Part shown: piece after piece, positions 39,239 to 50,275 of the stretch
How the letters are laid out: every line of letters begins with the position of its first letter
How positions within the stretch are numbered: position 1 is the stretch's first letter
Assembly (NCBI RefSeq): GCF_037975245.1
Contig: NC_092581.1
Coordinates: 19,616,303-19,680,302 of the forward strand
Direction: 5' to 3'
DNA from: Apostichopus japonicus
Taxonomy: Eukaryota > Echinodermata > Holothuroidea > Aspidochirotida > Stichopodidae
DNA length: 64,000 nucleotides
The notes under the pieces: generated by a model
What the model was told of the DNA's origin: nothing
Database searches by the model: none
The model's input: only the letters and a program-made list of their open reading frames with translations
Made by a program: the position numbers and the translations under genes

Positions 39239-39941
39239 GATCTGGAAGGCAGGCATGTATGTTATAAAATAACACTTGCTATTATATGCACTGAAATACA
39301 ACAGGTAAGAATATCAGCTCAAACGGGGGGTGTTACTGCGATTGCATGGATAATTACTAATTATCGCTTAACTTCTTCGAAAAGTCTGTCTACGCAAAAA
39401 AGTACCTTCCATGTCACATGGTAGCATACTCTATATTAATTTCCCAATTGCACGTACACACTAAACCGTCGAATTGGTATGTAAATTCCTGTTTAGAAGT
39501 TCTCAAAAGTTAATCCAGGCTACCAATCATTGGATAGCTGACACCTTCGCCATTCATAGCATCTTCGATATTCCGAATCATGAACGTGAAGCATTTATTC
39601 GGAGAGCCTGAAGTTTTAGTCACTTGTAAACAAATCTCTTTACTCAGTACAGTCTTTACTCAGTCTCTTTACACAGTTTTCGTACTGCTGCTCTTGTCTA
39701 CAGTCGTTAAAACTTGCCTCAAATTTCTCCAATTTTCGCACAACGTGTACTTCCATTTATGTATATACTATGAAAAAAGCAGAATCCGTGTTTGATAAAA
39801 TATCGAAGAAGATGTTCTTTTGCTATTTTTCGTCACCTTTCCTGATGTTATTGGACAGATTAATAGAGACTCTTTATGGAGTACGACAGGCTAAATGATG
39901 TAACTGAATAACCTGTGAGTCCTGCGCATGTTTAATATCCA

Positions 39942-40178
39942 CTACACCGAGGAATCTATAGGATCTATAAGTAGGCCTTCATGATATTCGCTGGCGATAC
40001 TATAACAACGAATTGAAAACTGGATAATTCCACCCCTGCTCCAAGTATCACCATCTTCTCCTCGATCGAGTCCATTTGAACTTAAAGCACCGTTATAGGT
40101 TAAATTATTCCATTCATATACCATTCCGCTCTGCGAATTGAGACTTCCTCCGAACAGCAAATGTTTCCTCCAACACTC
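39942..40178 (-). other. Open frame with possible acceptor, hypothetical
   Basis: About 78 codons are open to a TAG at 39942, after a possible acceptor (TGTTCAG) just above 40178. The predicted residues include CWRKHLLFGGSLNSQS, EWNNLTYNGALS and GEDGDTWSRGG, which look less biased than the AT-rich noise frames nearby. No family recognised and no partner exon found. It could be a terminal exon of an unknown minus-strand gene or a chance frame. Confidence 0.2.
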
Positions 40179-40823
40179 TGAACATCGAGACAACAGTTAA
40201 CCTGCAGTATCCGTATATGCTGCTAAAGTTGAAATTCATTTGTAATCAATATAATTGATAAACAATAAATGTATAGTCCAGGTATAAATTTATTTTTGAC
40301 ATAATGAGAGTGGAACCGATCAATTCTTAGCAATATGGTGATATCTGTATTGAGTTGCTATTGGCTAGTATAAGCCTATACGTATTGATTGTACCGTGAG
40401 ATATATACTACTAGTACGCATTGTCACAGTTTGTACCAACTTGGAGCAAACAGATACTGTAGTATGATGTCATAGTTGCATATACTCCCTATGAAAATGT
40501 TTTTACTTAATTTTTCATTCTATTCTTTTCATTTTGCCAGTGGACTGGGTAAGGATATTAGGTAAGGGAGTGTGAATTTGTGACGTGAACAATCATAGCA
40601 TGTCACCGGGGTGTGGTGTACTAGGCCTGTTTTCATATTGTGACTCATGCATTGTCCCAACTTTTTTTTGGTAGAAAATTGGATGCATATTTGAAGAAAA
40701 ACGAATATAGTTTTGTCAATGTGCATCAATATATAACATATGGTTGCTTAAATGAGGCACTTATTTGGCAATAGACCTATAAAACGTATCAACTGCAATT
40801 ATTTACCATATATCGATCATTCA

Positions 40824-40850
40824 GGAAATGAATGCAGATTTCACCAGAAT
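40824..40850 (-). repeat. Dispersed repeat block shared with 22695-22721
   Basis: Inverted match to 22695-22721 (26 of 27 bases), in the intergenic region upstream of the SAM-domain gene. Flanking sequence to about 40960 may belong to the same element. Confidence 0.5.
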
Positions 40851-41018
40851 AGTAGACTCCTCTGGGATCAGTGTAACCATTTTGCAAAAAGGTACCGGCA
40901 TAAACCTTTTTAATTTCCTTCCAAAAGGAGAGGGAAGGCCCCTTCCTCGTTAGAAATTAATCCTAATATATTTACAATTTTAGTCTACTCCAAGTGACTG
41001 GTTGTTATGTGTCAGTAA

Positions 41019-41249
41019 CTTACTACAACACCCCGTTCACTGTTGCAGAGAAAGTTCATTCGTAGTGATTATGCACACACTCTGCGTGCGTCGCCGCATT
41101 TTCAACTTCCGTACGTTAGTACGGTGCAAGTAACTAGTGTTGCTAAGCAAACTGATTCACGTTCAAAGCCGAAGCCTAAGAGCTCCCCGCAGCATCTCAT
41201 TCATCATTTTGAGTTTTTAATGATGACAACAGAGTACGTTGAGAAGTGA
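41019..41249 (+). other. CpG-richer open frame upstream of the SAM gene
   Basis: This frame is open from 41019 to a TGA at 41247-41249, with a possible acceptor (CACTGTTGCAG) ending at 41048. The stretch has clearly more CpG than its surroundings. It could be a promoter or 5' exon region of the SAM-domain gene, or an unrelated short exon. No donor fits well before the stop, and no homology was recognised. Confidence 0.2.
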
Positions 41250-43364
41250 TACCGGACAATCGATGAATGGCTTCATGTAGTATTTTCTCAAGGGATTTAA
41301 ACTGTTGTTCGTAGTGTCCACTAATTCATGTAGTTTATAGTCAACCATCTTTCGACGTATTTGTGGAAAATTAAGGGAAACACACTTGGCAGCTATGACT
41401 TGTTTTTACTCGGTTTGGGTGACTCAGAAGTGAGGTGTTTAGTAAAGCCAACGGTCCAAGAAGTTAGTTTATCCATCAGTCGTGGATAAGGTACACACGT
41501 AAAATCTTGAGGTATGTTGCTGGTCTCAACAGCTCAATACATCGCTTGGTAGTTACTGTATTGGAAGTTTGATGTTATAAAACGTTAGCAAAGACTAAGT
41601 TAGACTTAGGCCTAGATTGGAGTTGTACGAATCGCATCGTGCTTTCTAGGAATAGCAACTTTATCTATTTTTGCGTTCAGTCTCGTAAGATTAAGACTGC
41701 AAATATAAAGATTCAAGTCTGGTGCTATTCTTGACTCTTGCTTTTTAAGTCGCTATGTTGTTACTGTAGTGTCAACGTAATGGTAGGCCAGCAACGACGT
41801 TCTATTCGTAGGTAAGATAAACACGGCCTTGGCTGAAAACTTTCCAGTTTTCGAGACAGTGGTAGACTTTTCAACCTACCGGGCAACGCGTAGGGCCGAC
41901 ATTTGTAACTTGACTGTAATCTACTGTGCAGTACAGTACTACTATATTGCTTGGAACATTTTGTATTGGGCAACCGATAAGTTATATAATATTATACGTG
42001 GCCAAAGTTTCTTTTATACTTAAACCTACAGTAAGCCTAGGTTTGCAATTACTCCAGTATTTTGCTCTTAGGTCGTCTACCACAAGACAGGTTAACAATT
42101 AATACTGTAAGACATCACTTCACACTTTCAGTGATATTTAACTTCAAAATGGCTAAATATGTGACAATGGCCACAAAGTTAAGAAACTTTCCAGACTTTC
42201 TGTTAAAGATTGTGATTGGCCTCTCATCTCATTGTATGGAGTTCATACTTTTATGGCAATTTTTATCTAAAACTTAGCAATTCTTGTTGATACACTTTAT
42301 AGTCAATGTTTTATGCTTTGTCAAATTGTACCTCAGATCCACGTCTTTCACAAGCTTACAACTGCATTGGTGGCTGGACTAATTTTGTCTACCAAATAAA
42401 TACACACTTCTTTTTCATTGCATAACATAATTTTCTTCTTCTTAAATTACCTTTCCTGAACGTTTTATTTAAAATATATTTGCTAACATAAATTATTTGT
42501 CATGTTTGCTTTAGTGATTGATGTAAACAACCCTTGTGGCATAACTTTACAAATGAAAGATTTCACTAAGATAACATCAGAGTGGCTGCCCGATTGTGTG
42601 GGATTTAGCAAACAAAGTTGCATTTTTATCGGACTTGTATTTTTTATTTAAAAAAAATGTCTGGCAGTCCCATCCCTTTGCATAATCAATTTGTAGAAAT
42701 GATAGAAATTATGTGGTTGTAACTTATAAATGACGGAATAATTCAGTGTTAATATTTCAGGAGTTTTGATGATTGAATTACACTTCTTGTTAAATACTGG
42801 AACATAGAACTGTGGTTTTCTCTCCAGAAGGAACCTTACATTGTTATGTAATTAATCCTTCAATTTCCCCGTGGCCCTTCCACTTGTAAAGGATCAGCCC
42901 CCAAACTTAATCAGTCAGAGGCTACTTTGAATTTGGCCACGAATTAAATAAACTGCAGAGATTTATTCATAAATTGTGTTATTTTCTATTGCTTAGGACA
43001 TATGTTCTAGGAAGTCAAAGAAGATATCACCAGGCTTTATTATTCCCTTTTGTAATTTAGAATGCAGCATAATACACTGAATTTTCTGCTCATGGAAATG
43101 GTGGAAATTTATGCACCACCCCCCAAAAACTCGCTTTATTAGTTAATTAATGAATTAGATAATGTATAAGTTGTTCTATCCTAAGAGAGTTGTTGCCCCG
43201 ACACTCTGTACAGTATGAGTTAATCATATTAAAAAATCATTAAGTTTCAGTTTGTGTTTCTGTGTATGGAAAGACCCTTTTTGAGCCTGTCTAATAATTA
43301 CAGTAACATAATGAAATTGTTATTTGACTTATAGTATACTTGAAATTTTGAATGTTATCTAAAT

Positions 43365-44007
43365 TAGGGATGCACCGGATCCAAATTTTTTGATCCGGCC
43401 GGAACCGGATTTTGCCGGATAGTACGTGAAATCCGGCCAGATAAAATCCGGCCGGAACCGGATTTTTTCATTACACAAAAGAAAATCATTAATAAGAAGT
43501 AGAAGTATGAAACAAGGAGCAAATCTTAGGTGAGGTATATGCATATTATAAAGAAGGTGAAATTAAGACCCCATTTATGAGTTTAAATATGACTTGAAGT
43601 GGTGTAATCTACTGTACATTCTTTAATAAAATAACTACAATATTAAACTGATGAAGGCTGCAAGAAATGATTTCACTGCAAACTGTATTTGTTGTATATA
43701 GCTTCATATAATTACAGTAGTTGTATTATTTTGGTTGATCTTTAGAAACAGTGGGTCAGACCATTGAGAAAATTAAATTAAACATGTTAAACCTAATTTT
43801 TCCTTACTTTGAAAGTTTTTATTAATTTTTGGAAATAGTTTACATTGATTTAAGTTAATACCAACACCTTTTTAAGGGATGATTCAGGCCAGATTTTGAA
43901 AAAGATCCGGCCGGATTTTGAAAAATATCCGGCCGGAACCGGAACCGGATAATTTCTCACTATCCGGCCGGATAGTCCGGCCGGACCGGATATCCGGTGC
44001 ATCCCTA
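43365..44007 (+). mobile_element. hAT-type non-autonomous transposon, CCGG-rich palindromic ends
   Basis: Exact 16-bp terminal inverted repeats TAGGGATGCACCGGAT / ATCCGGTGCATCCCTA, and an 8-bp target duplication ATCTAAAT (43357-43364 and 44008-44015). About 100-150 bp at each end is built of repeated CCGGCCGGA motifs that can pair across the element; the middle is AT-rich and non-coding. Termini of the TAGGGATGCACCG type are known from hAT elements in many animals. Confidence 0.85.
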
Positions 44008-44404
44008 ATCTAAATATTATCATAATTGATGCAAATAGTCACTTTGAGAGTTGAATTAATCATGCAAATTCCAATTTTTGCTCAATCAAAATAAATTACT
44101 TATTAAAAAAGTTAAAGAAGAAGAGTATGTATCACTGTTTGATGCTTGGTTTTAGGTTCAAGAGAATGTCGAAAAAAAGAAAAGAAAAAATGAGGAAATG
44201 TAAAATCCAAATAATTCTAGACATTGAAGAGGATAATCTGGAATTAAAAAGGTTTAAAACTTGAGCTAGAAGGGACAATTTAAGAAGTTAGAAAAAGGAT
44301 TGTTCAAAATTTGCAGCTCTACCAATTGATACAGTATGACCAAGTATGGATGAAATTTACACTGAAAATGACTTTTTTCTTTGTTTTCTGTCTTTTGAAT
44401 CAAG

Positions 44405-47400
44405 AGTGTAAAATCCAAGAGACAATGGGAAGGCATGGAAACTGCAGATTACAGTAATATTGTCACCGAGTGGTTGAGGTCCCTGGACCTGGTTAAATAC
44501 GCTACTGCATTCCTGGATAATGGATACGACGACCTAGAGACATGCAAGCAGATCGGACCCGAAGATCTGACGGCTATCGGAGTACTCGATCCCTGCGACA
44601 GAGGGGAACTTCTGACCGCAGTAGGAAGGTTGAAGTTGGAAGGGGGCACGGCAGTATACTTCACGCTCCAGCCTTCGCAGACAGGTGCGGAGGTGTGCAT
44701 CTTAGATGAAGATGATGACTTCATGCTGCCCTCTACCAACGGGTTCTCACCAAGACCGGACCACAATCACTGTGACGAGAATGGGCTTCATGGTTACACC
44801 AGGGGTTATAGGTAAGGTCAGAAATCCTGTTGGGGCTGGAAATGTCAAATTGACTAAATTCATTCCAATTGTTATTGTGGGAAAAATTTCTTCCAACTAT
44901 TAATAATTTCTTTTGAAATTAATTATTAAAGTTTCACAACTGTATAATATTATATTCAAGGACAGACTACTTTATTAATTTTCTCTCCCTATCATTTAGT
45001 GTAAGATCTTAATTTCTATTATTAGGGTTGTCATGGTTTATTAGAGTTCAAACAGCAATTAATTTTTTTTTTTACCAAAGTGGATTATTAAAATTACAAT
45101 TAATTGGAGCTGGTTGTGTTTGTTTGTCATTTAATATTTCCATGACAACAAAATAAAACAAAAGTTATATATATATTTTTAACTACCAAGTAAAAGCTGC
45201 AAAGGGAGTTACAGAATCATAACTTTTGTTTTATTTATTGTTTTCTTCACCACGGTAGAAACTGCCCCAGAATAATTTATTGCTTTATGAAAGCAGTTAC
45301 TGATATTTTATGACAAGTTTGGCAATTAATAGCAAAAGAAGAAAAGAAACTCCTTTTTGCAATAAAAAATGAAGTGATTGCTTGGGAGACGTACAAAGTT
45401 TAATTGTGTACTAAATAAAAAATATATTTTTGGATAGAACAATTGTTTGATGCAATCTCAGTTTTGTTTTGTTAGTCATTTGGGAGTCGACCTTTCCTTA
45501 TCCTGATAATTATCTCGTAGGCTTCAAAATGTTGACAGTAGGACTGCAAATCACAGTCATTTTTCTATTATTGGATGAAGAACAATTTGCATATATCATG
45601 AATATTCATTCATACTTGTACAGTACTTGTTAGTTGTTACCCACCATTTTTTTCTTATATATTTCTTTAGTAAGTCTATGGTTTTGAACTCTCCTCTTCT
45701 TTACTTTCTCCTCTGTCTCTATTTTCCCTCCTCTCTCTCTTCTTATCTTTTACTATTTACCTTTTGTCTGTTAAATTGTAATTTCCTTGTATTTTATCTC
45801 TTGCTCACCTTGAAAACCTATGCTTCTGTCAAGTCTCCCCTGCACGCCTATTTGGAGTACTTGTGATATGTTGATATGTTATATTTGTAATGTTGAATGT
45901 GGAAATAAAGAACTTCAAACGAAGACCGCAAACCGCTCTGCGGTGCTGGTATCAAAACTTCCTTACACTCTGCAAGAAGTTACCACTTGGATGGGTATTC
46001 CCCTTTATTCACCAACAGTAATTCAACTAATTTTGTCTGTTGTTTAGAACTGTTAACTTGTATTGATATTTAATAAGTCATCAAGAACCACAAAGGCTAA
46101 ACAAATTGGTAATTGGAGGAAGTTAACTGGAATATTTACTTGCCATTAATTCTGAATCAATAGGTAAACCAGAAAGTTGTTTGAGGATCATTGTGATTTT
46201 TTTTATGATCTATGAAGCTGTTTTCCTTATTATTGGAAACTAACTTTTAGATGTGACCTGATATCGAGCAGGAAATGAAACAATATATTTACATCGTGTT
46301 TCTAAGTTTGTCTGAGTGTTTGACTTAAAAACCACAAATATACATTTTAGGCCTTGAGTTATTGGTCAGGGCCATTTCCTACTGAGAATGGCATGATATA
46401 AACAATAGAAAGGGTGTTTGAACTTCCAAGGCTATATAGACATACTATGGTAAATTTGCCTTTGAGTACTAATTAATCTCAATGAGTGTGTGCATTGAGA
46501 GAATAATATCCGTGTTGTATGGTTTTGTCACTTTTGTGTATGTAGCATATTAGATCTGTACATTGGGTTGTCGGCATCAGAAAGTCAGAAAGTATCAATT
46601 TGGATTGAGGTGAGGAACTGCAACAAATTTGGAAAAAAAAACTATGTGCATTAAGTGTTCACTTTTAGCAACATTGGACAGCAAGTTTTAATTTAAAGTG
46701 AAAAGTAACCGATTGATCTATCACTCTTTGAGGCCACGGTAAAGCTTTAATTCAATGACATTTTCCAGTTGCATCACCAGGCTGTGATACAATCAGGTAG
46801 GAACCATATTGTGTACAGTACATTTGACAGTGAAATTGGACCTTTGTTATGGATTTCATATTGTAACCTACTGTAGTTTGCTTGGAGGCTGTACAGTTGC
46901 ATGTGGATATGTGCATGGTACACAGTTGCTAAAGGGATGTTTCAAAGATAGCAGCAAAGTTGTGATTAATCTTTTCTATTGTGTCTTCTGTAAGTGCCGT
47001 TCTGTCAGACACTGTAGTATGTTCTCTATATATACTGCAGTGTACCTGTTGCATGTTTCTGTTAATGTTTTGTACAGTTTACTATAGCACTGTATGTTCT
47101 GTAAGTACTAAGGTATATAGTTATGTTGTTGGCGTCTATCTTGGCGCAAAGTGCTCTATGTTCGGTGGACAGCTCAAGGAGTATGATGGGAATTCTTTGA
47201 GAGTAGTGGAACACTGTATATGTTACGCATTGAGCGATTATCAGACAATTCCGAGACTTTGTCTGATGATCGCTAAATGTGTGAAACTCTGAATAACAAC
47301 TACTGTACCAGTGTTTACTAGTCTCAACTGATTCTCATCTGTATATAAATGCATACAGTTCATATAATGCTGTATGCTCTGTATTGTATTAATGTTCCAT

Positions 47401-47943
47401 AAATTTACAATCACTTTGTTCTGTGAGTGCTGCCGTATGTTATAATGTAATTAATAAATGTGTTCTGTAACTACTATATTATATAGTATGAGTATAACAT
47501 GCTTATAGAGAGGAACACAAGTTACTGTATGTTATATGTGCAGTTGATTATTTTCAATTGTGCACAGTAGGAACAATATGTAACATTTACTATATATACA
47601 GTATGTTAGTATTGATAGTTACAAAGTTAAGTTTCATCTGTAGGTTATATAGTATTGTTCTGCAAGTGTGGTATGTTCTCTACTCTCTACCAATATATAT
47701 ATCTTTCCAACTGCAACAATATGTGACTGAGAGAATTGACAAGCAGTGACTATATGTTTTTCTTCCATTACCATTAGGAGAGGCATTTCGGTGGATGCAG
47801 CGTGGGATCACATCACCCGATCCGGAAAGAGTCTCAACGCATCTCCAGTGAGAAGGTTAGGATCGTCGCACCATCACAGAAGAAGCTCAGAGGGGAGGCT
47901 TCTCTTAGCTGGAGGTGATCGGACACCAGATCTTTTGAAGAAG
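44405..47943 (+). CDS. SAMD5: SAM-domain protein resembling SAMD5, two exons recognised, 3' part not found
   Basis: Probable adaptor with one sterile alpha motif, a protein-interaction helix bundle. Exon A starts after a strong polypyrimidine acceptor (AG at 44403-44404) and ends at 44811; the likely ATG is 44435, giving [19 protein letters not shown]. The SAM domain covers about residues 8-70 and contains [20 protein letters not shown], close to SAMD5 (NGYDDLEVCKQIG). The following YFTLQPSQ corresponds to SAMD5 YFTLEPQ. Exon B, 47778-47943, joins in phase 2 and encodes a basic Ser/Arg/His-rich linker ([12 protein letters not shown]) that I cannot match to any known family. It ends in phase 0 at a GTAAGT donor, so at least one more exon must follow. 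The frame is open from 44405 to 44435, so an upstream coding exon is possible. The conserved C-terminal block of vertebrate SAMD5 was not found in the window. Confidence 0.75.
47504..47573 (+). repeat. 70-bp block duplicated at 49317-49386
   Basis: Shares a core of TATGTGCAGTTGATTATTTT plus flanks with 49317-49386; I see only a few mismatches. It lies just upstream of SAM-gene exon B within a CTGTATGTTATA-rich intron. Confidence 0.8.
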
Positions 47944-49316
47944 GTAAGTGGCAGAACTGTGTACAATAGTGCATTCATCGTTGTGTGAAATGGGCCTCCC
48001 ATCCCTATGGTGGTAACCGCTTTGGTATGCGGAGATGCGAGCTATATACAGAGAAGACCGTTGAATTTCTAGCTGGTAGTGTCTGGACATTCTTAATATT
48101 TAACAGTAGCTGCTGTATTTAACCATGCAGGGGATTGTTGATCTGGTATATATCACATCCATTCACAGAAATGTGTAAAGTGTAAATTTGTGAAGGTAAT
48201 TGTGGCCATTTTAGCATATATCTATCTAGTTTGGGATCCCCCATCAAGGTACTGTATATATGGAGAATTTGGTTACATTGCCACAATTAAGGTTTCAATT
48301 AAAGTCTGTTTTACTACTGCTCTCTAATAATGAACAGTAAAATTTCATTTGAAGTAGTTTTTCTGGGTTTTTGTCTGTTTTTCCTCTTCACAATACTTTT
48401 AAACTACTTTGCTATGTTTTGCTTGTAAAGCAGCTGAAAAGCTTACTATTCCATCGGTATGCAATTTAAGTAAAGTATCCTAAATAAACCTGATACTTCA
48501 GGCTATGTAAATCAGTGCATGTTACACTTCTGTAGCAAGTGAAGTACTAATTTACATGAACATAAGTGTCCACTGGAAACAAAAAATGTTAAAAGTCAGG
48601 AAACAGCCTGGATTGTGGGGAAAAAAAAATCTTTTTACCTCTGATACCTAGTTTTGCCTCGGAAAGAAATATCAAGCGACTTTCATAAATACCTTAGTGT
48701 ATTTATATTCTATTCTGTCTGCAGTGAGGAGTGGACAGAACATATAAGTAGTTATAAACTAGCTTCATTTCTGGCAATAATTGGAAGAAATTTTTGGTTA
48801 GTTCCCATTGTACAGGAAGTAACATTAATTACAAAGTTGTTTCTTTCTAGCAGAAACTTCTTAACGAGAGCTTAAATGGAGGAATGTTAATGAATAATCT
48901 TACATGTTTACTGTTAAAGGGCAAGTTGCCCTTTCCGTTGTTAACTGTGGCAGCTTCTCTCAGAGAAGTGTTCAAGCAGTTAAAGTACTATGAAACAAGG
49001 TAACATTAATTATGGAACATTGCAAAACATGATCGTGGTTTAGTGAACATTTCCAACCATTATAAATGTGACATGAGTGTTCTAAGCTATGTGAGATCAT
49101 AGAGCAGGGAGTAACTACTGTCTTCAGTAGATGTGGGTGTAGTGTATTTCCATGTAATGATTACCCACAGTTAACAATTGAACGTTGCACACAATGTTTA
49201 TTATTATTTAGAAGCAAACAATTCTACAGCACACAACAACATATGAGTTGTGTACATCTTGTATGCCTGCAGAGAGCATACAATCATTGCCAAGCTTGTT
49301 AAATAATACTCTTGTG

Positions 49317-49386
49317 TATAGAGAGAAATACAAGTTACTGTATGTGATATGTGCAGTTGATTATTTTCAATTGTGCACAGTAGGAA
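49317..49386 (+). repeat. 70-bp block duplicated at 47504-47573
   Basis: Direct copy, about 1.8 kb downstream of the first and on the other side of exon B. The two copies therefore bracket that exon. Confidence 0.8.
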
Positions 49387-49587
49387 GGTTTTACAGTGCT
49401 TGCATATAACATTAATAGCTAATTTTTAGAATTCCATTATTATAGCTAACATATATATATGCACCTCAATAAAGGAAATTAAAACCTAGGGGTAAGGGGA
49501 GAGGAAGATGGAATTTTTTTTATTTGATGCAATCATAGTAATTCTTAGCATTAATCTATGGAGATGAGTCATACTTTAATGCAAAAA

Positions 49588-50275
49588 GTACAACCAGCAA
49601 AAACAAAAAGATGCATCCTTGGTTAGTTGTCATAAACCATGAATTAAAAATATACACTAGTTAAAAACATGTGACTGTGTTACTGTGGTACAACCAGCAA
49701 AAACAAAAGTTGCACCCTTGTTTAGTTCCCATAAACCATGAATTATAAATATACACTAGTTAAAAACATGTGACTGTGTTACTGTGGTACAACCAGCAAA
49801 AACAAAAGTTGCACCCTTGTTTAGTTCCCATAAACCATGAATTAAAAATATACACTAGTTAAAAACATGTGACTGTGTTACTGTGGTACAACCAGCAAAA
49901 ACAAAAGATGCACTCTTGTTTAGTTCCCATAAACCATGAATTATAAATATACACTAGTTAAAAACATGTGACTGTCTTCCTGTGGTACAACCAGCAAAAA
50001 CAAAAGATGCACTCTTGTTTAGTTCCCATAAACCATGAATTATAAATATACACTAGTTAAAAACATGTGACTGTGTTACTGTGGTACAACCAGCAAAAAC
50101 AAAAGTTGCACCCTTGTTTAGTTCCCATAAACCATGAATTAAAAATATACACTAGTTAAAAACATGTGACTGTGTTACTGTGGTACAACCAGCAAAAACA
50201 AAAGATGCACTCTTGGTTAGTTCCCATGAACCATGAGTTAAAAAAGTACACTAAAAACATATGACTGTGGTACAT
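49588..50275. repeat. 99-bp tandem repeat, about seven copies
   Basis: GTACAACCAGCAAAAACAAA recurs at 49588, 49688, 49787, 49886, 49985, 50084 and 50183, so the period is 99 bp (first interval 100). Copies are nearly identical, which implies recent expansion or homogenisation. No open frame crosses units. Confidence 0.93.

Larger units (their letters stand above)
34905..44404. other. Intergenic region, including the CHMP2B 3' UTR
   Basis: No recognisable gene. The CHMP2B 3' UTR begins at 34905; a possible ATTAAA signal is near 36180. Contains a C run at 35343-35357, a G run near 37456, a purine-rich tract at 39109-39238, two weak open frames (39942-40178, 41019-41249) and the hAT-type element at 43365-44007. 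Confidence 0.6.

Noticed and set aside
45900-46047. Plus-strand frame with coding-like residues in the SAM-gene intron
   Set aside because: No convincing acceptor or donor and no family; may be a repeat fragment.
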